Source: Oscillospiraceae bacterium (GTDB lineage Bacteria > Bacillota > Clostridia > Oscillospirales > Oscillospiraceae). From it: 48,902 nt of DNA. Of this stretch, positions 34,152 through 42,342 are shown in pieces. The notes beneath the pieces were generated by a model. That model saw only the letters and a program-made list of their open reading frames with translations. It was not told the DNA's origin and searched no databases. The DNA is taken from contig JAFSEW010000067.1 of assembly GCA_017435525.1 (NCBI GenBank), forward strand, positions 1 to 48,902. Reading direction: 5' to 3'. A program made the position numbers and the translations under genes. The first letter of the stretch is position 1. The number at the start of each line of letters is the position of its first letter.

Positions 34152-34508
34152 CTATGTGATGGAAAGAGGCAGGCCATCTGTTTCAACTGCATCGTGGTTT
34201 TGATAGACCTCCGGGTTCTCCAACGACCAGAGCGTGTACACATTGTTCCGGTGCTTTCCGCTGCCGGTGTACTTCCGAACGGAAATCAGTTTCCGCTTCT
34301 CCAGCTTTGCAATGCGATCTTCAAGAGTGCTGACAGAAATACCCAAGTCCATGCTCATAGTTTTGTAGCTGGGCCAGCATTCACTCTCCCCATTCATCCG
34401 GCGAACCAGGTACGACAGGATCATAAATTCAAACGGATCGAGGTTCAGGCTGAACACATCATTGGGCATCATGTAAAAGTTTTTCGTCGGCTTCTTCCAC
34501 TTTTTCAC
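34152..34508 (-). CDS. Winged-helix/HTH protein of integrative element (replication-initiator-like)
   Basis: 118 residues. FEFMILSYLVRRMNGESECWPSYKTMSMDLGISVSTLEDRIAKLEKRKLI is a helix-turn-helix of the type at the start of plasmid/ICE replication initiators. GTG 34508 overlaps the excisionase stop (GTGA). The full initiator C-terminus is missing, so it is a regulator or a minimal initiator. Confidence 0.7.
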   Translation of the reverse strand: MKKWKKPTKNFYMMPNDVFSLNLDPFEFMILSYLVRRMNGESECWPSYKTMSMDLGISVSTLEDRIAKLEKRKLISVRKYTGSGKHRNNVYTLWSLENPEVYQNHDAVETDGLPLSIT

Positions 34509-34714
34509 TCGTCCACCTCCGAATTTCTATCGATCCACGCAATAAATTTGTCCCTGGGAACCACGATCCGATTACCGATTTTGATGTGCGGAAATCCCGC
34601 GGAGCGAACCAATTCGTATGCCCCGGCTCTGGAGATCCCCAGCACCTCACCCACCTCCGGTACGGAAAGCATCAGCGGTAAGTCCTCATAGTTTTTGTAC
34701 TTGCTTGTTCTCAA
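34505..34714 (-). CDS. xis: Excisionase-type DNA-binding protein
   Basis: 69 residues of the MerR/excisionase fold: MLSVPEVGEVLGISRAGAYELVRSAGFPHIKIGNRIVVPRDKFIAWI. It matches the small Xis/helix-turn-helix proteins that sit beside Tn916-type integrases. The start is TTG 34714, seven bases after AGGAGG. Confidence 0.8.
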   Translation of the reverse strand: MRTSKYKNYEDLPLMLSVPEVGEVLGISRAGAYELVRSAGFPHIKIGNRIVVPRDKFIAWIDRNSEVDE

Positions 34715-34751
34715 ATAGTAACCTCCTGTTGAAATAATTTATGGGTTTCAC

Positions 34752-34781
34752 TATATAGGACACTCGCAGAAGATTTGTAAA
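34752..34781 (-). promoter_or_regulatory. Probable promoter of xis-HTH-int unit
   Basis: Minus strand TTTACA (34781-34776), 18-base spacer, TATATA (34757-34752), about 40 bases before the xis start. Confidence 0.55.
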
Positions 34782-34795
34782 CCAGTTTTTTGAAG

Positions 34796-34844
34796 AAAAA
34801 ATAAATAAAACTGCGGAGCCTTATTTCTCAATAAGACTCCGCAG
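34796..34844 (-). terminator. Terminator of sigma-like gene
   Basis: CTGCGGAG (34811-34818) pairs with CTCCGCAG (34837-34844), extended inside by CTTATT/AATAAG; on the minus strand a T-rich run follows (34810-34796). The stem includes the gene's last codons. Confidence 0.75.
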
Positions 34845-35213
34845 ACGGTCATGTAATTTCCGTAACCGTTTTGAGATCGCCATTTTGGTTACGCCGTACT
34901 TCTTGCCGATTTTCTCCATGGAAAGTTCATGATAGTAATAAAGGCAGAGCAGTTTGCGATCATCATCAGATAAAGTCACCCAGGCGTTTCGCAAAGCCTG
35001 CTTTCGAATATTACGAAAGGCGCGTTCGAATGTAGGATCAGAAGGTTCGTCTGTGAACAGATCCGGCACCGACGCAATGTCGAAACCTACATAGTCCACA
35101 TGGCGCTTCTCTTGCTTCAGCAGAGCTGCATTGCGCAGCCGATCCTGCTCCAAGAATTCCGCGACTTCATCGGTTACGGTAATTTGTTGACCAAAGTAAT
35201 TGATGCTTTTCAC
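34821..35213 (-). CDS. Sigma-70-like regulator of conjugative-element type
   Basis: 130 residues. VTLSDDDRKLLCLYYYHELSMEKIGKKYGVTKMAISKRLRKLHDRLRSLI is a sigma region 4 helix-turn-helix; the N-terminal part (INYFGQQITVTDEVAEFLEQD) is like the small sigma-like proteins of Tn916/Tn1549 elements. GTG 35213 follows GGAAAGGAAGG; the longer frame to 35270 is not supported. It probably controls the integration module. Confidence 0.75.
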   Translation of the reverse strand: MKSINYFGQQITVTDEVAEFLEQDRLRNAALLKQEKRHVDYVGFDIASVPDLFTDEPSDPTFERAFRNIRKQALRNAWVTLSDDDRKLLCLYYYHELSMEKIGKKYGVTKMAISKRLRKLHDRLRSLIEK

Positions 35214-35390
35214 TATGCCTTCCTTTCCGGTGCGGAAAGGGCACAGGTATGGGCCGAAATAGCAGAGCATCTTACTGCGTTACTTTCTGCGTCTTGGAGC
35301 GGACCAGAAAGGCGGAGGCCGCATCTCTGCGCACCTCGTCGACACCATAAGTTTTTCAGTAGGGGTTGTGACCCATCTGATGATGGAATG

Positions 35391-35419
35391 ATTATAACAG
35401 GTTTCCAAAATTTAATCAA
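35391..35419 (-). promoter_or_regulatory. Promoter of sigma-like gene
   Basis: Minus strand TTGATT (35419-35414), 17-base spacer, TATAAT (35396-35391). The rest of 35214-35555 has no gene. Confidence 0.75.
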
Positions 35420-35555
35420 GAACAAATGTGCGAATTATGTCGAAGGGTTTTGTTTACAAGTGATTTCTTTCGCATCCTGGCTTGAGAAAAAAGAACTTGC
35501 AATTCATGGATTTCTAAGCTAACATACCACAAATTTTGAAGGAGGTATGCTATTT

Positions 35556-35855
35556 ATGAATTCTTATTTCGAGAAATTGAAAGCCTATATCCAATCGAAG
35601 CCACCCAATTATGGGGATGGTGAGTCTGTGTTGACCATGCTCTATGAATGCCACAATGAAAGCAATCCATATGACAACGAGCAGATAAAGGAGGACTTCG
35701 ACGAGCTCTACCGCCTAATGAACGGCATGGAGCTGCGGGAGATGGATCGGATCATCTATCCAGTATGCAAGCTCTGCCGGGATCATGAACGGTCTGGATT
35801 CATCGAGGGAATCAAGATTGGTGTTCTGTTACAGGCAGAACTGACAGCGGAATAA
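35556..35855 (+). CDS. Small DUF6809-like protein
   Basis: 99 residues, acidic and helical: DELYRLMNGMELREMDRIIYPVCKLCRDHERSGFIEGIKIGVLLQAEL. This resembles short proteins on Clostridia mobile elements grouped as DUF6809; the family name is from memory and uncertain. ATG 35556 lies ten bases after GGAGG; ATG 35547 is too close to it. A 14-bp hairpin follows. Confidence 0.65.
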   Translation: MNSYFEKLKAYIQSKPPNYGDGESVLTMLYECHNESNPYDNEQIKEDFDELYRLMNGMELREMDRIIYPVCKLCRDHERSGFIEGIKIGVLLQAELTAE

Positions 35856-35857
35856 TA

Positions 35858-35893
35858 CAGCAGCACCGGTCTGATCATGGACCGGTGCTGCTG
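35858..35893 (+). terminator. 14-bp hairpin terminator
   Basis: 35858-35871 pairs perfectly with 35880-35893 around an eight-base loop, just after the stop codon; T-rich sequence follows at a distance. Confidence 0.65.
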
Positions 35894-35989
35894 GCTTCTG
35901 GAAGGATTTAATTGTTTTATGAGTATTGTTAGGTGGTGCCGGGCGGTAAGGTGAGCTATCGTTCTGCGGCATGGAAAAGACAGACATTC

Positions 35990-36017
35990 TTGAATATTTG
36001 TCACTTTTTGATATAAT
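35990..36017 (+). promoter_or_regulatory. Promoter of HEPN-kinase pair
   Basis: TTGAAT (35990-35995), 16-base spacer, TATAAT (36012-36017). Confidence 0.65.
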
Positions 36018-36050
36018 TGACACATAAAGAATATGGAGGTGAATCTCGCC

Positions 36051-37064
36051 ATGGGGAAGGAACTGACAGCCCAACAAAAGGCTGCAAGGGAACTAATAAG
36101 GTGTGACTTGCGATATCTTTTTACAATTCTACAAAATCGAGGTAGCATTAAATCAAACTATATTGTTTCAATGATGCCGTATCAAAGTTTGATAATAGAT
36201 GGAGCCGAAGCCTGGGTTGCTGCAATGAACAATGCTAAGCCTGGTTCAATAGATGCACCAAGATTTACTCAGAAAGAAAAGCTCTTTTACGATGCAGCAC
36301 GGCAAAGTATCAAGCTCTGGGAGATGCCCTATGAAGAGGTTTATACACTGCTTGAGATGCGCTATGCTGAAAGTGATGACTATTTTTCTTCCTTATGCAA
36401 GCCAATTGCAAAACACCTCCAGCTGTATGATATCTTTGGTGCTGATTTGACCGAGGATGGTCACTTCTGTGGAAATACGATTCTTGGAGCGGTTTATCTC
36501 CCTGGATATAATCACGGTGACAGTGAATATGGTCCTAACTTGCGGGATATGGCGGTCATTGGCGGGAAATATATTCCTACTTTTGATGCGATGGACGCAT
36601 ATGAAGTAAACCCCAATTTGCGTTTTTATTATCGTGATTATGGAGGATTCGAAAAATCTCCCGTTGGAAACGAGTTTTCTTATCACTTTGTGTTGCTCTC
36701 AATTCTGTGTCAAGTGAACTTCATTTTATATGCAGTGGATCAGTATATTGTGCCGGAGATTCCCACTAAGTTGCGGTTTGCTTACATTCTTTACTACTAT
36801 CTCTGTGATATGCTTCCGAAGATCAATGCGAAGCATGGTACATCTTTTTCATTAAATCGGAGCTTCTATTCACAGGAATTTCGTAATGCGATGGCACACT
36901 ACAAAGTTGGTGTATACCTAAAACCAAATGATATAGTACCAGATGATCCGATGTTTGGAATGACACAGAAAGCATTTGGGCTTAACTTCTACGAAGCAAA
37001 GAATGGTATTTATCATGAATTGAAATTATTGTCCAGACAATTAGAAACTCATTTAAAACTCTGA
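36051..37064 (+). CDS. HEPN-like protein (putative RNase), partner of protein kinase
   Basis: 337 residues, mostly helical, no membrane segment. Near the C-terminus SQEF-R278-NAMA-H283-YKVG is an R-X4-H motif with Asn after Arg, the active-site signature of HEPN ribonucleases and toxins. An acidic-aromatic helix precedes it, as in HEPN folds. The N-terminal 200 residues match nothing I recognise. GGAGG lies 11 bases before ATG 36051. The kinase starts 47 bases downstream in the same direction. A function as a kinase-controlled toxin is inferred from pairing and location. Confidence 0.65.
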   Translation: MGKELTAQQKAARELIRCDLRYLFTILQNRGSIKSNYIVSMMPYQSLIIDGAEAWVAAMNNAKPGSIDAPRFTQKEKLFYDAARQSIKLWEMPYEEVYTLLEMRYAESDDYFSSLCKPIAKHLQLYDIFGADLTEDGHFCGNTILGAVYLPGYNHGDSEYGPNLRDMAVIGGKYIPTFDAMDAYEVNPNLRFYYRDYGGFEKSPVGNEFSYHFVLLSILCQVNFILYAVDQYIVPEIPTKLRFAYILYYYLCDMLPKINAKHGTSFSLNRSFYSQEFRNAMAHYKVGVYLKPNDIVPDDPMFGMTQKAFGLNFYEAKNGIYHELKLLSRQLETHLKL

Positions 37065-37111
37065 TGATAGCGAACGGAACTAGTTTTTCTCACAATAAAT
37101 AGAAAAATGAA

Positions 37112-39370
37112 ATGAGTGTGATGCAAATGGCTTCAGGAAAAAAGAAAACATTTGGATGGGAAGAGAACTATATTGAATCAGGTGAGTTAGGCGAGGGAGG
37201 TAATGGAAGCGTTTTCTGTGTTTACGAAAAAAGTACAGGGCAAGAGTATGCACTTAAAATGCTTAATAATAAAAAAACCGAGAAGAAGGCTCGTTTTGTC
37301 AATGAAATAAAAATTGTCAAGCAATATGCAGAAAAAATAGATGGGATTCTGCCAATCTATGAGTATTCAGAAGACGAATTCTGGTATATGATGCCCGTTG
37401 CAGAGCCGGTGTTGAAGCATATTGCTGAAAACCGGTTATCGATTGACAAGGTTGTATGTGCTGTGATTCAATTGGCAAACACATTAGCACAACTGCACGA
37501 CCAAGATATTTCTCATAGGGATATTAAGCCTTCCAACATTTACTACTATAACGGTAAATACTGCCTCGCAGATTTTGGATTAGCTGAATTTCTTGAGAGT
37601 GGTGACGAATTTACTCGTTCAGATCAAGGATTAGGTGCTATTTTTACTATCGCACCTGAAATGAAGCGTGATCCAAAACATGCAGACGGAAAAAAGGCCG
37701 ATGTGTTCTCCTTAGCAAAAACTACATGGATGCTGCTGAGTGGGGATGAGCGGGGGTTTGATGGCGTATATCAGTTTCTTGATAAAAACCATAGCTTGCG
37801 TTTTTTGCCGCAATACCGCGAGGTTCACTTAGTTGAGCTAGAGGAGTTATTGACTGCATCGACGCAAAACGATCCTTTACTTCGTCCGACAATGCTTGAA
37901 TATAGACAAGGGCTAGAAGCATGGTTAGAGATATTCAGAGATGAAGAAAGATCTCAAGAAAGCGACTGGTCATTCTTGAAAAAATATCTTTTAGGGGACA
38001 ATGCTCCCGAAAGTGCATGTTGGAGTAATTTGGATCGAATAGTAAATGCACTTAATCTAATTGCTTCTGTACCCGCCTATAACCATATGCTTCTCCCGGA
38101 TGGAGGCGGAACAGATTTAGTTTCAGCAGAAATGGCACCAGAGGAAGGCTGTGTTTACATATATGATAATTTAGGGTCAACAATGATTGTCAAACCACGG
38201 CGACTGTATTTCACTTCCTTTGAGAATGATATTTCATGGAATTATTTCTTTTTAGAGTTAAGCGAAATAGAACCGATATTTGGGGAGAGCGAGCTACTAT
38301 CGGAATACCTCGTGGAAGATGTTCCAGGCCATTATGTATCAGCACAATATGCTCAGTATGGTGTATATGATTATGATACTGGCGAGTTGCTTCCAGAGGG
38401 ATATAAGGTTGTTGTTCGCTATTACAGAGGAAATATACTTGTTGTGTTCAAATGGGGACCATATAATGGCATTCCATCAACATATGATGGGCGTCACAGT
38501 ATGGTAGACTATCAAGCATTTTCTGAGTATATAGAAACATTAGCGAATGCTTATAATAAACTTGTGGAAAGAGGTTGTGACCCTGAATTAATTCAGAATT
38601 TACCAAAATTTGGTCAGAATCCATTTGAGCATAAGCATAAGAACGAGATTGCTGAAGTTTTGCCAATACCAAGTAAGAGAACTAAGGAATATATCGAAGA
38701 GAATTACGCTAATTGGGATTTTTCAAGATTTTTGAATTTTACCACCCAACAGGGAAGTGCAGTATTCTACATTGAATTCGTTTTCGAAAAGAAAGACGTG
38801 TTTGATCTTATCTTGAGTAAGAAATATGTGTTATGCACAGACGGACGGATAAAGTCTATTGAGCAAAAGGATCTTTTCCAGCGTGCATATTTGATTTCAA
38901 GTAGAGATGAAATCTATGGACTGCTGAATGTTTGTAATGAATATATGCGAGAACAATGTGGAGCGGATACAGATGCTTTGCTGATTTGTGGAGCGCATTT
39001 CTCGGTAGGAATGCGAAAAAATGGAACGCCCAAACATCTTTTCACTCGGGAAGAAATTGGCGAAGCGATGCGACGAGCAGATGATCGAGTGACCAATGTG
39101 CTAGTGATTGACGAAGACGGTTACGCACACGTCATTTCGGATATTAATTGTGCGTATTCGTATCCAGTACGACATGAACACTGGGATGCAGGCAACTGCT
39201 ATGTGGGTAAGTATTCTGACTTGAATATACTTGATGATATGTATGTACAGTCACTTGAGGGGTGGTATGATTACCTAACGTATGGACGAAGAGTTCGTAA
39301 AGACTACATTGAGGGAACCTTGACATGCGAAGAATTAATTGAAAAAATACTTGAAGCAATGGCTACATAA
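37112..39370 (+). CDS. Eukaryotic-like Ser/Thr protein kinase with large unknown C-terminal domain
   Basis: 752 residues. Residues 20-285 are a full kinase: glycine loop GELGEGGNGSV (24-34), Lys 49 in YALKML, H135-R-D137-IKPSN catalytic loop, D154-F-G156, and an APE-like APEM. The remaining 465 residues are soluble, alpha/beta, and unlike the PASTA or membrane regions of housekeeping kinases such as PrkC. The ribosome site is weak; ATG 37121 and 37127 are alternatives. It ends 20 bases before the arm-site repeats of the right island end, so it is terminal cargo. Confidence 0.85.
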   Translation: MSVMQMASGKKKTFGWEENYIESGELGEGGNGSVFCVYEKSTGQEYALKMLNNKKTEKKARFVNEIKIVKQYAEKIDGILPIYEYSEDEFWYMMPVAEPVLKHIAENRLSIDKVVCAVIQLANTLAQLHDQDISHRDIKPSNIYYYNGKYCLADFGLAEFLESGDEFTRSDQGLGAIFTIAPEMKRDPKHADGKKADVFSLAKTTWMLLSGDERGFDGVYQFLDKNHSLRFLPQYREVHLVELEELLTASTQNDPLLRPTMLEYRQGLEAWLEIFRDEERSQESDWSFLKKYLLGDNAPESACWSNLDRIVNALNLIASVPAYNHMLLPDGGGTDLVSAEMAPEEGCVYIYDNLGSTMIVKPRRLYFTSFENDISWNYFFLELSEIEPIFGESELLSEYLVEDVPGHYVSAQYAQYGVYDYDTGELLPEGYKVVVRYYRGNILVVFKWGPYNGIPSTYDGRHSMVDYQAFSEYIETLANAYNKLVERGCDPELIQNLPKFGQNPFEHKHKNEIAEVLPIPSKRTKEYIEENYANWDFSRFLNFTTQQGSAVFYIEFVFEKKDVFDLILSKKYVLCTDGRIKSIEQKDLFQRAYLISSRDEIYGLLNVCNEYMREQCGADTDALLICGAHFSVGMRKNGTPKHLFTREEIGEAMRRADDRVTNVLVIDEDGYAHVISDINCAYSYPVRHEHWDAGNCYVGKYSDLNILDDMYVQSLEGWYDYLTYGRRVRKDYIEGTLTCEELIEKILEAMAT

Positions 39371-39394
39371 TGAATTAGTGTAGGATGAAAATGC

Positions 39395-39413
39395 TGACCC
39401 ATACGCTGACCCA
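39395..39413. repeat. Two TGACCCA motifs at right island end
   Basis: 39395-39401 and 39407-39413, 12 bases apart, inside a block that mirrors 24072-24099 and is followed in both places by GTGGACAAG. Same orientation as at the left end. Confidence 0.6.
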
Positions 39414-39538
39414 TACCACGAAATCAGCGAGTGGACAAGCCTGGGTGTATTGGACTTATGACCTCCGGGTTAGTTCGAAAACGGCGGTAAAAACCGCAAA
39501 AAGTCGTTGTGCTGCAACGGAAAGTTGGGCCGGGAGCA

Positions 39539-39584
39539 GCTCATAACCCGGAGGTCGTAGGTTCGAGTCCTGCCTCCGCAACCA
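39539..39584 (+). repeat. attR core / tRNA-fMet 3' fragment
   Basis: Perfect copy of 23956-24001 without the 5' half of the tRNA, so not a functional tRNA. It is also the left junction of the prophage-like element to the right. Confidence 0.9.
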
Positions 39585-39585
39585 T

Positions 39586-39613
39586 AAAAACCACGGCTTT
39601 TGCCGTGGTTTTT
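39586..39613 (+). terminator. Terminator right of tRNA fragment
   Basis: 12-bp stem 39586-39597 with 39602-39613, TTTT loop, T-rich end. It is equivalent in place to the terminator at 24002-24036 but different in sequence. Confidence 0.8.
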
Positions 39614-39665
39614 CTTTGTTTTCATAACTTTTAGGGCTGCTTTGAAAGCGGTCCTTTTCTCATTT

Positions 39666-39712
39666 TGGGTCAATTTTGGGTCATTGGGCCAGAAAACCTA
39701 TATTTTGGGTCA
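39666..39712. repeat. Three TTTTGGGTCA motifs beside prophage integrase
   Basis: TGGGTCA at 39666-39672, 39677-39683 and 39706-39712, each after TTTT. They are between the tRNA fragment and the integrase stop, where arm-type sites are expected, and share the heptamer with the island ends. Confidence 0.6.
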
Positions 39713-39739
39713 CCGTCCGGGATCGCCTGGGCGGTTTTG

Positions 39740-41125
39740 TTATGCCTTTTTCCGAAGTAGCACATCCGCAATACACTCCGTTGCCCTGGCTTTGTTCTCT
39801 TCAATGATGTGGCTGTAGAAGTTTTCTGTGGTGTTCACGCTGGCGTGGCCAAGCTGCTTCGATACGGTGACAATATCTGTACCATTTGCCAGAAGCACGG
39901 AAGCCACCGTGTGCCGGAACGCATGGGGGTTGATGTGCGGCAGATTGTGGCGGCGGGAAAAGTCATGGAGCCAACCGGTAACGCTATCCGGATTCATGTT
40001 GCTACCATCGTCTGTCGTGAATACAAACCCAGTATGCTGCCACCGGTCACCGTTGGCGAACTGTAGCCGCAGCTGTTCCCGCTTGTGCTGGCGTAACAGG
40101 GCCATCGTTTCAGCGGGGAGATTCAAGTAGCGAACATCGGCGGTTTTGGTGTTGCCCAGGTATGTGCCTTTGCTTTTGGAGGAAACCAGGGCTTTGTCGA
40201 TCTTGACCCGGTTATTCTCAAAATCCACCTTTTCCCATTGCAGGCCCATGATCTCACCACGGCGGCAGCCGGTGACGATCATAAGATGGGTGATAAGCTG
40301 CCATTTTAGCGGCTCTGTGTCCAGGGCTTTCAGAATGGCGGCAATGTCTTCCGGCTGGAAGTAGTTAGGATCGTGCTTTGCTGCTTTTGGCGGTGTGGCC
40401 TTGGCTGCTGCATTGTAGGGTACAAGCATTTCCTTTTCTGCCTGGGTCAAAATGGTGGAGATAAGCCGGTGATGCTCTATCACGGTCTTATCAGACAGGG
40501 GCGCGGTGTTTCTCTGTACCTTGAAAACATCCGCCACACGCTTGCCCATGGCCTTTGCAATGGCTTCCGCCTTATCCTCCCGGATAGGTTCACCCTTTAC
40601 AGCTGCGCCCATGGTGGCGGCAGCGATCCCGGCGGCTTCCGCAATGGAGGCCCGGGATTTTTTGTTATCCTTCAGCCATTTGGCAAGGTCGATCTTTGCT
40701 ATAGCAGACCCGCCACCGGCACGGAGGCCCGGCTCTGCCAGGTTCTTATAAAAGGCGTTCAAGTGCTGCGGCCTGAGGTCTGACAGTTTGATGTGGCCGA
40801 TAGCTGCGTTGATTCGATCCAGGAGATCGCGGTATCTGTCCAGGGTGGTAGGGCGCACGCCGGTGCGCTCTTTCAGATCCAAAACATAGGCCGCGTATTC
40901 TGCAAAGGTCTGCTTGTTGTCCAGGGAGTAGCCCTGTTCAATGCTGCGCTCAAAGTCCATGGCTGCCCGCTGTACGGCCTTTTCTATCTGGCGGGGTGTC
41001 ATACCCGGCGCGGGCTTCCACAGCGTTCTGTGGCGGATGCGCTTGCCGGAGGTATCGAAGCCGCCGGAGACACTAATCCGATAGGTGACGCCGGTCTTGC
41101 CGGTGATCTTTTCAATCGTTGCCAT
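39740..41125 (-). CDS. int: Phage tyrosine integrase with embedded helix-turn-helix
   Basis: 461 residues. Catalytic motifs: VTGCRRGEIMGLQW, HAFRHTVASVLL, LGHASVNTT and ENFYSHI. Between the start and end of the core-binding domain (about residues 150-195) there is an extra segment reading like a Cro/CI helix-turn-helix (SRASIAEAAGIAAATMGAAV...DKAEAIAKAMG). ATG 41125 follows GGAGAGAG and lies within the last codons of the repressor gene, a 14-base overlap. It is adjacent to the tRNA-fMet fragment, its probable att site. Confidence 0.9.
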   Translation of the reverse strand: MATIEKITGKTGVTYRISVSGGFDTSGKRIRHRTLWKPAPGMTPRQIEKAVQRAAMDFERSIEQGYSLDNKQTFAEYAAYVLDLKERTGVRPTTLDRYRDLLDRINAAIGHIKLSDLRPQHLNAFYKNLAEPGLRAGGGSAIAKIDLAKWLKDNKKSRASIAEAAGIAAATMGAAVKGEPIREDKAEAIAKAMGKRVADVFKVQRNTAPLSDKTVIEHHRLISTILTQAEKEMLVPYNAAAKATPPKAAKHDPNYFQPEDIAAILKALDTEPLKWQLITHLMIVTGCRRGEIMGLQWEKVDFENNRVKIDKALVSSKSKGTYLGNTKTADVRYLNLPAETMALLRQHKREQLRLQFANGDRWQHTGFVFTTDDGSNMNPDSVTGWLHDFSRRHNLPHINPHAFRHTVASVLLANGTDIVTVSKQLGHASVNTTENFYSHIIEENKARATECIADVLLRKKA

Positions 41126-41756
41126 AGTCGACTCTCTCCAATAAATGACGTTCAATCTCTCTGCCGATTCTACTTGCCTTAAGTCTGATAATCTCGAGGC
41201 ATAGCTCTGGCCCGAGTTGCGACATTGCTTCAAAATCGTTTTGCATATCAAGAGAAGAGTAATCCGCGATTATACTGGTACCTGGCTGTGAGGCCTCTAT
41301 CATTTCATTTACAAAGCGAGTATGCAAATGGGGAGCGATAATGAAAGAATCCTCAATGCTAATGCTATCAAAGTCCTTTTTCATATATACCTCCCGGAGC
41401 CGGACATATTTATTTAGAAGTTTCAGATTTTCTTCTGACAGTCCGGTGAATATGGCGGCGGCCTGCATATTGGGATCGGCGCTTTTGGTGTCCGTTATGC
41501 CTAATAAGTAATCAGAAGAAACACCGTAGAAATCGGCAAGGCATCGAAGATATTCTGCACGCATTCCCTGGTTTGCGTAGGCTTTTGTGTGGTATTCCTC
41601 CGTAACTTCATAATTCATCAAACTGTCGGAGGAAATCCGAATGTCATATTTTTCCCTGAGCGCTTTACTGAGCTTTTCGTGTGACAATCCTTTAGATACC
41701 CGAAGATCTTTCAAACGGGCCGCCATGGTGAGCGATTGCTGTTTGTTTACTGCCAT
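41112..41756 (-). CDS. CI-like phage repressor (XRE family)
   Basis: 214 residues. An N-terminal helix-turn-helix (ARLKDLRVSKGLSHEKLSKAL...YLRCLADFYGVSSDYLLG) and a C-terminal helical domain without the Ser/Lys self-cleavage motif of LexA-type repressors. It is divergent from the Cro-like gene and upstream of the integrase on the same strand, the classical lysogeny unit. Confidence 0.8.
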   Translation of the reverse strand: MAVNKQQSLTMAARLKDLRVSKGLSHEKLSKALREKYDIRISSDSLMNYEVTEEYHTKAYANQGMRAEYLRCLADFYGVSSDYLLGITDTKSADPNMQAAAIFTGLSEENLKLLNKYVRLREVYMKKDFDSISIEDSFIIAPHLHTRFVNEMIEASQPGTSIIADYSSLDMQNDFEAMSQLGPELCLEIIRLKASRIGREIERHLLERVDYGND

Positions 41757-41828
41757 AATGATACCGATTATTTTCGTGTATTTACGTATTATGGACGAAA
41801 ATAATTTACTCCTTTCGCCTTGAATCAG

Positions 41829-41892
41829 GTTGTTACAACTGGTAGAATAAAATCATCATCACAACCAGTATATACGATAATATTCGGGTTGT
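41829..41892. promoter_or_regulatory. Divergent operator region of phage switch
   Basis: GTTGTTACAAC (41829-41839) is near-palindromic, and the halves ACAACC (41861-41866) and GGTTGT (41887-41892) form an inverted repeat. They lie between repressor and Cro-like genes, where CI/Cro operators are expected. Confidence 0.5.
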
Positions 41893-41910
41893 CAAGAAGG
41901 AGCTGAAAAA

Positions 41911-42093
41911 ATGAGAGTAAATCAGAACATTCGAGATGCAGCGAAGCACAACGGAGTGAAACTGTGGCAGATTGCTTCCCATCTGGGTATCAGCGAGCCG
42001 ACGATCACCCGCTGGCTGCGGACACCGCTGCCCCCTGAGAAGGAAAAGAAGATCATGGATGCCATAGAGGAAATCGCAAAGGAGGTGTCCTAA
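41911..42093 (+). CDS. Cro-like small HTH protein
   Basis: 60 residues: VKLWQIASHLGISEPTITRWLR is a helix-turn-helix. AAGGAG lies before ATG 41911. Its stop shares a base with the next start (TAATG). Confidence 0.75.
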   Translation: MRVNQNIRDAAKHNGVKLWQIASHLGISEPTITRWLRTPLPPEKEKKIMDAIEEIAKEVS

Positions 42094-42332
42094 TGCCCGA
42101 TGTTGTGACCGTCCGCGAGGCGGTGCAGCGGGCAAAGGCGGACGGCTTTCCTATTTCGGAGTACACCTTGCGCCAATGGATCAGGGCCGGGGTGATCCCT
42201 GTGAGAAAGGCCGGGCCGAAGTACCTGCTGTACTATCCTAACCTGGTACGGTACCTTCGGTGCGAGGACGGCGCGGACAATAAGCCCGCCACGGTGGCGG
42301 CGGTTCATGGGATCCGCCGGATCAATCTGTGA
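42093..42332 (+). CDS. Excisionase/MerR-like DNA-binding protein
   Basis: 79 residues. VREAVQRAKADGFPISEYTLRQWIRAGVIPVRKAGPKYLLYYPNLVRYL has the winged-helix pattern of excisionase or helix-turn-helix domain proteins in phage early operons. Coupled to the Cro-like gene by a one-base overlap. Confidence 0.65.
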   Translation: MPDVVTVREAVQRAKADGFPISEYTLRQWIRAGVIPVRKAGPKYLLYYPNLVRYLRCEDGADNKPATVAAVHGIRRINL

Positions 42333-42342
42333 GGTGGCGGCT

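Noticed and set aside
39539-39584. Second tRNA-Met gene
   Set aside because: Only the anticodon loop to CCA half is present; there is no D arm or 5' acceptor strand.
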